Source: Rhizobium sp. 18055 (GTDB taxonomy: Bacteria; Pseudomonadota; Alphaproteobacteria; Rhizobiales; Rhizobiaceae). Taken from it: a stretch of 34,245 nucleotides of DNA. The notes beneath the pieces were generated by a model, which was not told the DNA's origin, ran no database searches, and was given only the letters and a program-made list of their open reading frames with translations. Shown piece by piece: positions 23,583 through 31,082 of this stretch (position 1 is the stretch's first letter; each line of letters begins with the position of its first letter). Both the position numbers and the translations under genes were made by a program. The DNA lies in NCBI RefSeq assembly GCF_902706285.1, contig NZ_CACSKD010000025.1, forward strand, positions 1 through 34,245, written 5' to 3'.

Positions 23583-25205
23583 TCACTCGGCAGGCTGTGC
23601 TTGGGGCGCGTAAGCGGTCGGGATAGAGGCCTCGTCGCGAAGGCGTCCGCGGATGGTCATGAAGACGTTCCAGGCCATGACGAGCCCGCCCGCCAGGTAG
23701 AGCGTGCCACCCAGTGTGCGCAGCACGTAGTAGGGGAACATCGCCGAGACGGTTTCTGCGAAGGAATAGACCAGGAAGCCCTGCGAATTGTATTCGCGCC
23801 ACATCAGACCCTGCTGAATGCCGGCCACCCACAGAACTGCGGCGTAGACGACGATACCGAGGGTCGCGAGCCAGAAGTGCCAGTTGACCATGCGGAGGCT
23901 GTAGAGCCGCTCGCGTCCCCAGAGCTTAGGCGTCAGATAATAGATCGCACCGAATGTGATCATGCCGACCCAACCGAGCGCACCGGAATGAACGTGACCG
24001 ATGGTCCATTCTGTATAGTGGCTCAGCGAATTGACTGTTTTTACCGACATCATTGGGCCTTCGAATGTCGACATCCCGTAGAAGGCGATGGCGACGATCA
24101 TCATGCGGATGATCGGATCGGTGCGAATCTTGTCCCAGGCGCCCGAAAGCGTCATCAGGCCGTTGATCATCCCGCCCCAGGACGGCATCCACAGCATGAT
24201 CGAGAAGACCATGCCGAGCGTCTGGGCCCAGTCCGGCAGCGCGGTGTAGTGCAGGTGATGCGGACCGGCCCAGATGTACATAAAGATCAGGGCCCAGAAG
24301 TGGATAATCGACAGACGGTACGAATAGACAGGGCGGTTCGCCTGCTTCGGCACGAAGTAGTACATCATGCCGAGGAAGCCGGCGGTCAGGAAGAAGCCGA
24401 CGGCGTTATGGCCGTACCACCATTGCGTCAGCGCATCCTGGACGCCCGAGAACACCGAATAGCTCTTCGAACCCAGAAACGAGACCGGGACTGCCAGGTT
24501 GTTCACCACATGCAGCATGGCGATCGTCACGATGAAGCCGAGATAGAACCAGTTCGCGACGTAGATGTGCGGTTCCTTGCGCTTCAGGATCGTGCCGAGA
24601 TAGACCACAAGATAGGCGACCCAGACGATCGTGAGCCAAATATCCACATACCATTCGGGCTCGGCATATTCGCGCGCCTGGGTGATGCCGAGCACATAGC
24701 CGGTGGCCGCCATAACGATGAACAACTGGTAGCCCCAGAACACAAACCAGGCAAGGCTACCGCCAAAAAGACGAGCGTGGCAGGTGCGCTGGACCACGTA
24801 GAAGGACGTCATGATCAACGCGTTGCCGCCGAATGCGAAGATGACTGCCGAGGTGTGGACTGGGCGCAAGCGGCCGAAATTGAGGTAGGGCGCGAGATCG
24901 AGGTCGGGGAAAGCAAGTTGTGCGGCGATGATGACGCCGACAAGGAAGCCGACGACACCCCATCCCACAGTAGCGATCAGGCCGTAACGGATGACTTCGT
25001 CAAAATAACCCGAAGCCTCTACCTTGAGCACTCGCCCCCCCGGCGCAAAATCAATGCGCCGAACCAACAGGATCGTGGCCGCCGTTAGGCAAAAACAGAG
25101 AATGCCCATATGGATCGCAAAGAGGTGATCGTGGGCAAGGCCGGCGGCGACGACGGCCAAGAACGCGGCCACCGCGACCAATATTGTTTCGATTGTGTAA
25201 TTCAT
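23583..25205 (-). CDS. fixN: cbb3 cytochrome oxidase catalytic subunit FixN (CcoN)
   Basis: FixN is the high-affinity oxygen-reducing subunit (haem b, haem b3, CuB), which lets rhizobia respire at the nanomolar oxygen of nodules or other microaerobic niches. The 540-residue protein has about 12 helices. CuB and cross-linked Tyr region: WYGHNAVGFFLTAGFLGMMYY. CuB His pair: AGPHHLHYTALPDWAQ. Haem ligands: EWTIGHVHSGALGW. The ATG at 25205 is chosen over a GTG one codon upstream because GGGGA is then better spaced. A perfect FNR/FixK box lies about 93 bases upstream. It heads fixNOQP and diverges from fixK. Confidence 0.97.
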   Translation of the reverse strand: MNYTIETILVAVAAFLAVVAAGLAHDHLFAIHMGILCFCLTAATILLVRRIDFAPGGRVLKVEASGYFDEVIRYGLIATVGWGVVGFLVGVIIAAQLAFPDLDLAPYLNFGRLRPVHTSAVIFAFGGNALIMTSFYVVQRTCHARLFGGSLAWFVFWGYQLFIVMAATGYVLGITQAREYAEPEWYVDIWLTIVWVAYLVVYLGTILKRKEPHIYVANWFYLGFIVTIAMLHVVNNLAVPVSFLGSKSYSVFSGVQDALTQWWYGHNAVGFFLTAGFLGMMYYFVPKQANRPVYSYRLSIIHFWALIFMYIWAGPHHLHYTALPDWAQTLGMVFSIMLWMPSWGGMINGLMTLSGAWDKIRTDPIIRMMIVAIAFYGMSTFEGPMMSVKTVNSLSHYTEWTIGHVHSGALGWVGMITFGAIYYLTPKLWGRERLYSLRMVNWHFWLATLGIVVYAAVLWVAGIQQGLMWREYNSQGFLVYSFAETVSAMFPYYVLRTLGGTLYLAGGLVMAWNVFMTIRGRLRDEASIPTAYAPQAQPAE

Positions 25206-25291
25206 CACCTAGTCCCCATGCGCAATGGCCGGAAACGACCGGCTTGCTCGTACTATCAAGGTACGACTGTCATGCGGATCGGGATTGCTCC

Positions 25292-25305
25292 TTGATCTAT
25301 ATCAA
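25292..25305 (-). promoter_or_regulatory. Perfect FixK/FNR box upstream of fixN
   Basis: On the minus strand TTGAT-ATAG-ATCAA, a perfect palindrome. It is centred about 93 bases before the fixN ATG and 141 before the divergent fixK-like start, so it mainly suits fixNOQP activation but could also feed back on fixK. Confidence 0.85.
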
Positions 25306-25339
25306 CGAAGTCGCACAAACGAGCGCGGGCGTGGACGCT

Positions 25340-25355
25340 GTCACAAACTATTACA
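25340..25355 (+). promoter_or_regulatory. Direct repeat upstream of fixK, candidate K-box for an OmpR-type regulator
   Basis: GTCACA-AACT-ATTACA forms a direct repeat with 10-base periodicity, the spacing usual for OmpR-family sites, about 92 bases before the fixK start. It resembles the K-box (GTTACA-N4-GTTACA, from memory) reported as the FxkR site upstream of fixK in R. etli. The assignment is inference. Confidence 0.5.
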
Positions 25356-25439
25356 AACAAGCACCAAATCGCACGCTCCGCTCATCGTGGTGTGACTCGG
25401 AGAGGTTCTAATGTGTTCACTCAACGAGGGGACACCATC

Positions 25440-26165
25440 ATGCTGATGCAGGGCAAAAACGCTTTCACAAATGCACAACTGACCAACCATTCGGTTGCAG
25501 CCCGACCCTTGTCTTCGGTTTTTCATGGCAGCCCCCTCGAGACGATCGCCACGGGCGAAGCTCTCTGCTGGGAAGGAGACGATGCTACGCACCTGTTTCA
25601 GGTGGTCGAAGGCGTAGTTCGCCTTCATCGCATCATTGGCGAAGGTCGCAGGGTTATTACGGCTTTTCACTTCGCCGGTGACGTTATTGGGGCAGCGCTT
25701 GTGAATTCCTTCACTTTTACCGCCGAAGCTGTCACCGAATGCAAGATCCGTCGTCTCTCCCGCCGCGGTTTTCAGCAGGAAATCTCGCGTTGCGACGAAA
25801 TTCGCCCGGCCTACATCGACCTTCTGTGCCGCGAGAACGCTGCAGCCAACGACCAGATGGTGCTCCTTTCCAAGAAGAACGCCGAGGAGCGCCTCTGCAG
25901 CTTCATTTTAAAGCTCGCCTCGCGACCCGGGTTGCAACGCCAGAATCTACTCCGCGTGCCGATGAACCGGCAGGACATAGCGGACTATCTTGGCCTGACG
26001 ATCGAGACGGTATCTCGCACAATCACGAAGCTCGCTGCACGCGAAGTCGTCGTCGCCGAAGGACGCCACGACCTCAAGATCGTCAGCATGGACAAACTGG
26101 TTCGTCTTTGCGGCGGAACGGATGATTTTTCCGATAAAACCTGCCATAGGGTCATTGTACACTGA
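25440..26165 (+). CDS. fixK: FixK-type Crp/Fnr transcription activator
   Basis: A 241-residue Crp/Fnr regulator. The beta-barrel domain covers about residues 30-130 and the helix-turn-helix is MNRQDIADYLGLTIETVSRTITKL; E..SR in the recognition helix matches proteins that read TTGAT half-sites. The N-terminal cysteine cluster of FnrN is absent (only Cys in ALCWEGD), so it should be a FixK that depends on an upstream oxygen sensor. The ATG at 25440 follows GAGGGGA; the frame starts 16 codons earlier without good signals. It is divergent from fixN and 14 bases ahead of the hybrid fixL. It should activate the seven boxes in this window. Confidence 0.88.
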   Translation: MLMQGKNAFTNAQLTNHSVAARPLSSVFHGSPLETIATGEALCWEGDDATHLFQVVEGVVRLHRIIGEGRRVITAFHFAGDVIGAALVNSFTFTAEAVTECKIRRLSRRGFQQEISRCDEIRPAYIDLLCRENAAANDQMVLLSKKNAEERLCSFILKLASRPGLQRQNLLRVPMNRQDIADYLGLTIETVSRTITKLAAREVVVAEGRHDLKIVSMDKLVRLCGGTDDFSDKTCHRVIVH

Positions 26166-26179
26166 TCTTAGGAACAGCC

Positions 26180-28102
26180 ATGCCCCATCGCCTCATATCT
26201 CCCCGCACGGCGTCTCCGCAGGAGCTTGACGCGATTGTGCACGTGCTTGATGGCGCGGACATTATCGTACACCGTCTGGAAGGCGCGATCACCCACTGGT
26301 CGATCGGCTGCGAGAACATGTACGGCTGGACGCGTGAGGAGGCCGTTGGAGAACCTGTTTTCGATCTTCTCGCGACGCGTTATTCGGCTCCGCGAGAAGA
26401 AATCCTGGCTCAGTTAAAGTCACGCGGCTTCTGGCAGGGCGAGGTCGTTCATCGTCATAAGAACGGTCACGACCTAGACGTCGCTTCTCGTTGCGTTCTT
26501 GTGAAGCTGCCAGACGGGGAGATGGCCGTCATTCAGACCAACAGCGACGTCAGCGCTCTGAAGACAGCGGAACGCGCTATCAAGTCCCGTGAGGCTCATT
26601 TAAGTTCGATCCTCGATACCGTTCCAGACGCGATGGTTGTCATCGACCAAAAGGGCACTGTGATGTCCTTCAGCAAGGCTGCCGAACAACTTTTCGGGAT
26701 GGTCGCGGAGCAGATCTGCGGAAAGAACGTCAGCAACCTGATGCCGAATCCTTATCGCGACGCTCACGACGGCTACATCGACCACTATCTCGACACCGGT
26801 GAGAAGAGAATTATTGGCTACGGTCGTGTGGTTACCGGACAGCGCGCCGATGGTTCGAACTTTCCGATGGAACTTCACGTCGGCGAAGCAACAGCGAATG
26901 GTGAACGTATCTTCACCGGCTTCGTCCGCGATCTTACGAGCCGCCTCAAGATCGAGGAAGATCTGCGCCAGGCGCAGAAGATGGAAGCTGTCGGACAGTT
27001 GACAGGCGGATTAGCGCACGACTTCAACAATCTTCTGACCGTGATCAGCGGCAATCTGGAGATGGTCGAGGACAAATTGCCTGACGGTTCCCTCCGCGAC
27101 ATGCTGCGTGAAGCGCAGGACGCCGCGGCCGACGGCGCCAAGCTAACAGGCCAACTGTTAGCCTTTGGAAGACGACAACCACTTAGCCCTAAAGAGGTGG
27201 AGCTTGGCGGCCTCGTGACCAGTTTCTCTGATCTGCTGCGACGCACGCTCGGAGAAGATATCAAGCTGACCACCGTTATCACCGGCTCGCACTTCGAAGC
27301 GCTCGTCGACGGCTCGCAGCTTCAGAACGCCATCCTAAACATCGCGCTCAATGCCCGCGACGCCATGCCCAAGGGGGGGAGCTTGACGACTGAGGTTTCC
27401 CGCGTGCGTCTGGACGCCGATTACGCCAAGATGTACCCGGAAGTCCGCAGTGGACATTTCATACTAATATCGATGACGGACACCGGTTGTGGGATGACCG
27501 AAGAGGTCAAAAAGCGCGCGATCGAGCCCTTCTTCACGACGAAGGATGTCGGATCCGGAACGGGCCTTGGGCTCAGCATGGTTTACGGCTTTGTTAAGCA
27601 ATCTGGCGGCCATCTGCAGATATACAGCGAGCTCAGACATGGCACGACCATCCGCATCTACTTGCCCGCACTCGCCGAAACAAGACCGGCGCCGGCCTTG
27701 CCAGCGGAGACAACCGAGGTTCCGCACCCCGGAGGAACCGAGCTAGTACTTGTGGTGGAGGACGATCCGCGAGTCAGGAAGGTTGCGGTAGCAAGATTGC
27801 GACACATGGGCTACCACGTCCTGGAGGCCGACAGCGGGCGCAAGGCCTTGGAAGTCCTTGCGGACCATCCCGACGTCGCCCTACTGTTCTCCGACATAGT
27901 TATGCCCGGCGGAATGACTGGGGACGAGATGGCAACCGAAGCGATCAAGCAGCGTCCCGAGTTGCGCGTGCTTTTTACATCAGGCTATTCAGAACCCACC
28001 CTGGCGTCAAAAGACTTCATCCCTGGCGCTGAGTGGCTTCGCAAGCCCTATACCGCGAGGGACCTTGCATTAAAACTCCGCGAGCTACTCGACCGGGCCT
28101 GA
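26180..28102 (+). CDS. fixL: Hybrid oxygen-sensing histidine kinase FixL with receiver domain
   Basis: A 640-residue hybrid kinase: PAS-A (about 15-125), haem PAS-B (about 136-255), HisKA (His280 in GGLAHDFNNLL), HATPase (NARDAMP, DTGCGM, GSGTGLGLSMVYG) and a C-terminal receiver (Glu-Asp-Asp 527-529, phospho-acceptor Asp572 in SDIVMPGG, Lys622). In PAS-B, His196 in YRDAHDGYI and Arg216 in IIGYGRVVTG sit exactly 20 residues apart, as do the proximal haem His200 and Arg220 of Bradyrhizobium FixL. The haem oxygen-sensing site therefore looks intact. No transmembrane helices are evident. The receiver means an extra phosphotransfer step is likely. No fixJ is nearby. It starts 14 bases after fixK with AGGAAC upstream, so the two are one operon. 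Confidence 0.93.
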   Translation: MPHRLISPRTASPQELDAIVHVLDGADIIVHRLEGAITHWSIGCENMYGWTREEAVGEPVFDLLATRYSAPREEILAQLKSRGFWQGEVVHRHKNGHDLDVASRCVLVKLPDGEMAVIQTNSDVSALKTAERAIKSREAHLSSILDTVPDAMVVIDQKGTVMSFSKAAEQLFGMVAEQICGKNVSNLMPNPYRDAHDGYIDHYLDTGEKRIIGYGRVVTGQRADGSNFPMELHVGEATANGERIFTGFVRDLTSRLKIEEDLRQAQKMEAVGQLTGGLAHDFNNLLTVISGNLEMVEDKLPDGSLRDMLREAQDAAADGAKLTGQLLAFGRRQPLSPKEVELGGLVTSFSDLLRRTLGEDIKLTTVITGSHFEALVDGSQLQNAILNIALNARDAMPKGGSLTTEVSRVRLDADYAKMYPEVRSGHFILISMTDTGCGMTEEVKKRAIEPFFTTKDVGSGTGLGLSMVYGFVKQSGGHLQIYSELRHGTTIRIYLPALAETRPAPALPAETTEVPHPGGTELVLVVEDDPRVRKVAVARLRHMGYHVLEADSGRKALEVLADHPDVALLFSDIVMPGGMTGDEMATEAIKQRPELRVLFTSGYSEPTLASKDFIPGAEWLRKPYTARDLALKLRELLDRA

Positions 28103-28201
28103 AGCACGAAAAGCATCGCTCCCAGGTTCTACCGAAGACTTTAGCAGGCTGTTAACTAGGGGTTCCGAGGAACATCTCTCGCGGCCAAAAGGAATCTCGA
28201 C

Positions 28202-28507
28202 ATGCAATCCCATTCAAGCTCGACCGCCGACGTTTCCTATGAACAGCTTGCAAAGCGGATCGAGGTACTAGAGGAGCGAATGCGCGCTCACTTCAGCGTA
28301 ATCGCAATTCTAGGGGCGGCCGCGGAATCTCCAAAGAAGCTTCTAGAAATGCTGTCCGTCTATCGAGACCGGCACATTAGTAACGAGGTTCAGCAGACGG
28401 CCCCAATTTGGTCTGACGTCGTGATCGCCAATGAGGTAAGCGCGATCATGAGCATCATCACGGCCCAACACGCCGGCCTCCGCGTGATCAATGGCGGAAC
28501 TGCCTAG
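28202..28507 (+). CDS. Hypothetical protein after hybrid fixL
   Basis: A 101-residue soluble protein starting MQSHSSSTADVSYEQLAKR, preceded by AAAGGA at suitable spacing. Heptad-like charge spacing in YEQLAKRIEVLEERMRAH suggests a short coiled coil, followed by helical, mostly polar sequence without membrane segments. I do not recognise a family. It lies 100 bases downstream of hybrid fixL on the same strand and could be part of the same regulatory group. A terminator-like hairpin overlaps its stop. Confidence 0.65.
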   Translation: MQSHSSSTADVSYEQLAKRIEVLEERMRAHFSVIAILGAAAESPKKLLEMLSVYRDRHISNEVQQTAPIWSDVVIANEVSAIMSIITAQHAGLRVINGGTA

Positions 28508-28517
28508 CAGGCGTTCC
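28496..28517 (+). terminator. Hairpin overlapping the end of the 28202 gene
   Basis: GGAAC(T)GCCT pairs with AGGCGTTCC with one bulged base and an AGC loop, followed by a GTTGTTGTTG stretch. Probable terminator of the fixK-fixL-hypothetical run. Confidence 0.55.
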
Positions 28518-29130
28518 GTTGTTGTTGCAAATCCGACATCCATGGATATGAGTTGGTGTCAGCCATTGCTACGGATATGCATCACGATAGTTTGAATGAG
28601 GCAGAGCTCATCGCCAGTTGAGCGGCATCGGTGTTGTGGTTGACTGCGAGACTGATGAAAGCCCGGTTTGATAGGATGAAGGAGTGTGGTCCGTCAGCTC
28701 TGCGCGGTTGCGTTTATCCCTGGCGGCCTCTCGTTCCGGCCCAAGGACGTGCCGAGCCCAGCTGGAGGTACATGTTGATCAAGCGCACAGCAAACCGCCA
28801 ACCATTGTCATGACGCCTCGTGGAGAGGCAATCATGGACGCTTTTCCGACGCGATCGCGGCGTACGTCAGACGCGCATCAGGCAAATGTGCGTGAGATGA
28901 CGGAATTTGGGAGACGGTATGAACGACGCTGGACGGATTGCACAAGGCTCGAACTGAATTTTCTCGTGAGCACGTGAGCTCATACGCCTCAACGTGTTCA
29001 AAGAGGCCGCTTTTCTGTATCCATCTCCCCGCCGTGCCAGGACACGCTGCGCCATTCTTTGTCACGCTACGATATAGGGGAATCACATGCATCGTGAACT
29101 CGCAGCCGTTGATCTGCTCGGGGCGCAATT
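28518..29130. other. Gene-poor stretch before the DUF1275 gene
   Basis: About 610 bases without a gene I can support. Short frames exist on both strands but none shows a domain or a convincing ribosome-binding site with conserved-looking sequence. No tRNA, FNR-type box or IS end was seen. Confidence 0.5.
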
Positions 29131-29880
29131 ATGCTGATCAGCCAAGGGACGGCGCGTAACGAACGCATAAATCTGAAGCTCGCCTGTTGGCTGGCGCTAA
29201 TCGCTGGCGCGCTCAATGCGGCAGCGTTCTATGCCGTAGGCTTCTTTTCCGCCAATATGACGGGAAACGTCTCGGCACTTTCCGATCATTTGGCAACGCA
29301 GCAGTGGGGACCAGGTTTCTTCTTTCTCTCGATCGTTATCACCTTCATTTTCGGCGCGTCCGTATCCACGCTGCTGATCAATGCTGGTCGTCGGCGGGGC
29401 ATCGCCGGGATTTACGCGTATAGCATTCTCGTTGAAGCTGTTTTCCTTGCCATACTGGGGACCGCCGACATCTGGCTGTTCACCACCTGGCAGGCACCGA
29501 TGCTAACGCTCGGCCTTGCGTTTCTGATGGGACTACAGAACGCCACAGTGACTAGGATTTCCGATGCGCGAGTGCGTACAACGCATGTGTCCGGCATGGC
29601 AACTGACATTGGCATCGAACTCGGTGTCGCCTTCGACATCATTCGCGGAAGAGAGCCCAATAGCCACGCAGCAGAAAATCGTTCCCGACTTAAGCTCCAC
29701 TTCTGGACAATCGCAGCGTTCCTGGTAGGCGGCATTCTCGGCGTAATCGTCTTCCGCTTGATCGGCAGCTACCTTTTGCTCGCATGCGCCGCATTGCTGT
29801 TTCTTATCGCCGCCGACGGATTGCGGCGGGGCCGCAGCTCTTTCGCGACCACCGCGAGCCGCCGCGTTCGAAAGAGGTAG
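29131..29880 (+). CDS. DUF1275 (YoaK-type) integral membrane protein
   Basis: A 249-residue protein with about six to seven hydrophobic helices. Family hallmarks are present: the early NMTGNVSAL, GLQNATVTRISDARVRTTHVSGMATDIG in the middle, and a basic C-terminus. The family has no firmly established function; members are predicted small-molecule permeases or stress-linked membrane proteins. The start at 29131 has no strong Shine-Dalgarno, so it may be a few codons off. It is in the same orientation as the pseudoazurin cluster but separated by a 168-base promoter region. Confidence 0.85.
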   Translation: MLISQGTARNERINLKLACWLALIAGALNAAAFYAVGFFSANMTGNVSALSDHLATQQWGPGFFFLSIVITFIFGASVSTLLINAGRRRGIAGIYAYSILVEAVFLAILGTADIWLFTTWQAPMLTLGLAFLMGLQNATVTRISDARVRTTHVSGMATDIGIELGVAFDIIRGREPNSHAAENRSRLKLHFWTIAAFLVGGILGVIVFRLIGSYLLLACAALLFLIAADGLRRGRSSFATTASRRVRKR

Positions 29881-29963
29881 CATAGCTGGTCACGCTGGGC
29901 ACGAAGGGCACGCAAAGTGAAGCGGTCGACACTCACGAAATTTTCATTTCTTTCGCGCGAAAT

Positions 29964-29977
29964 TTGACGCTGGTCAA
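29964..29977 (+). promoter_or_regulatory. FNR-family box upstream of the pseudoazurin gene
   Basis: TTGAC-GCTG-GTCAA is a perfect palindrome with the FNR 5-N4-5 geometry but with C instead of T at the fifth position of each half-site. It is centred about 78 bases before the pseudoazurin ATG. The altered half-site could favour a different Crp/Fnr member, such as the regulator at 16190-16858. Confidence 0.6.
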
Positions 29978-30048
29978 AGAGCGGAGACTTCGTATCGCAT
30001 ACTACTCCTCTCGAGGCCAAGGTTGGCCCCTTACCACAGGAGAATGCA

Positions 30049-30492
30049 ATGCGTTTCAATATCGGCCTGATCACTGCAACTGCGGTTCTGATCGCATCGG
30101 CTGCGCCGCTGATGGCCGCCGACCATGAAGTTCACATGCTCAACAAGGGCGCAGATGGCGTGATGGTTTTCGAGCCCGGCTTCGTCAAGGTCGCTCCTGG
30201 CGACACCGTCACCTTCATCCCGACCGACAAGAGCCACAACGTGGAGACCTACAAGGGGCTGATCCCGGAAGGCGCGGCTGATTTCAAGTCCAAGCCGAGC
30301 GAACAGTATCAGGCCAAGTTCGACGTCCCCGGCGCCTACGTCGTTAAATGCACGCCGCATGCTGGCATGGGCATGGTCGCACTGATCCAGGTGGGCGATG
30401 CACCGGCCAATCTCGACGCAATCAAGACAGCGAAGGTGCCGAATCCGGTTCGCAAGCGCCTCGACGCCGATCTCGCACAAGTCACACAGTAA
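30049..30492 (+). CDS. Pseudoazurin (type 1 blue copper protein)
   Basis: A 147-residue periplasmic electron carrier. A clear signal peptide (MRFNIGLITATAVLIASA to about residue 23, cleavage after MAA) precedes a cupredoxin domain. Copper ligands are visible: His in DKSHNVETYKG and Cys, His and Met in KCTPHAGMGM. Pseudoazurin donates electrons to nitrite or nitrous-oxide reductases and can feed cytochrome oxidases; no nir or nos genes are in the window. AGGAGAATGCA precedes the ATG. It heads a short copper cluster with the next two genes. Confidence 0.95.
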   Translation: MRFNIGLITATAVLIASAAPLMAADHEVHMLNKGADGVMVFEPGFVKVAPGDTVTFIPTDKSHNVETYKGLIPEGAADFKSKPSEQYQAKFDVPGAYVVKCTPHAGMGMVALIQVGDAPANLDAIKTAKVPNPVRKRLDADLAQVTQ

Positions 30493-30506
30493 ATCGTAAG
30501 GCCGAT

Positions 30507-30529
30507 GGCGGCCTCCCCAAGGGGCCGCC
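30507..30529 (+). terminator. Hairpin between pseudoazurin and ycnI-like genes
   Basis: GGCGGCC pairs with GGCCGCC around a 9-base loop in the 54-base gap, just before the ribosome-binding site of the next gene. It may attenuate read-through rather than end the transcript. Confidence 0.4.
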
Positions 30530-30546
30530 CCGCCAAGGAGACATTC

Positions 30547-31074
30547 ATGTTGAAGCATGCCTCGATCGCAGTAGTCGCCGCCCTTTTCACCGTCGGGACT
30601 GCTTACGCACACGCCACTCTCGAGCAGACGCAGGCTAATCCCGGCAAGGCCTATAAGGCTGTCGTGCGCATTGGACACGGCTGCGAAGGCAAGCCGACAA
30701 TTAAGGTTCGAATCAAGGTCCCCGAGGGCCTGCTCTCCGCGAAGCCGATGCCCAAGGCGGGCTGGACGATTGAAAAGATCAAGGGATCCTATGCCAAGAC
30801 GTACGAGCTCTGGGGCGAAGCCGTCAAAGATGGGACGACCGAGATTGTATTCTCGGGCAACAGTCTGCCTGACGACGAATACGACGAATTCGTATTCCGA
30901 GGGACGGTGGCCAAGGAACTTCCCGTTGGCACCCGCGTCTACGTCCCCATCGTTCAGGAGTGCACCGATGGTGCCGCCGAACGCTGGATAGAAATTCCTG
31001 CCGCGGGAAAAACCTCTGACGATTATGAAACTCCGGCGCCGTTCTTCGACGTCGTCGAGCAGCCCCGATCCTGA
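30547..31074 (+). CDS. YcnI-like DUF1775 periplasmic copper-binding protein
   Basis: A 175-residue secreted protein: signal peptide to about residue 21 (ending GTAYA), then mature HATLEQTQANPG, with the N-terminal His that binds copper in YcnI. Further family features are VRIGHGCEGKPTIKVRIKVPEG, AGWTIE and the C-terminal RWIEIP. YcnI-type proteins are thought to be copper chaperones; they commonly sit beside CopC/CopD. AAGGAGA precedes the ATG at 30547. The gene is eight bases ahead of the copC-copD fusion. Confidence 0.88.
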   Translation: MLKHASIAVVAALFTVGTAYAHATLEQTQANPGKAYKAVVRIGHGCEGKPTIKVRIKVPEGLLSAKPMPKAGWTIEKIKGSYAKTYELWGEAVKDGTTEIVFSGNSLPDDEYDEFVFRGTVAKELPVGTRVYVPIVQECTDGAAERWIEIPAAGKTSDDYETPAPFFDVVEQPRS

Positions 31075-31082
31075 AAAAGGGA

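Noticed and set aside
23568..25088. Long plus-strand frame (506 codons) opposite fixN
   Set aside because: His/Asp/Glu-rich sequence with no domain, exactly antisense to the strongly conserved fixN; a codon-bias shadow.
28684..28977. Plus-strand frame of 97 codons before the DUF1275 gene
   Set aside because: No recognisable domain or convincing start signal; the neighbouring frames are similar in quality.
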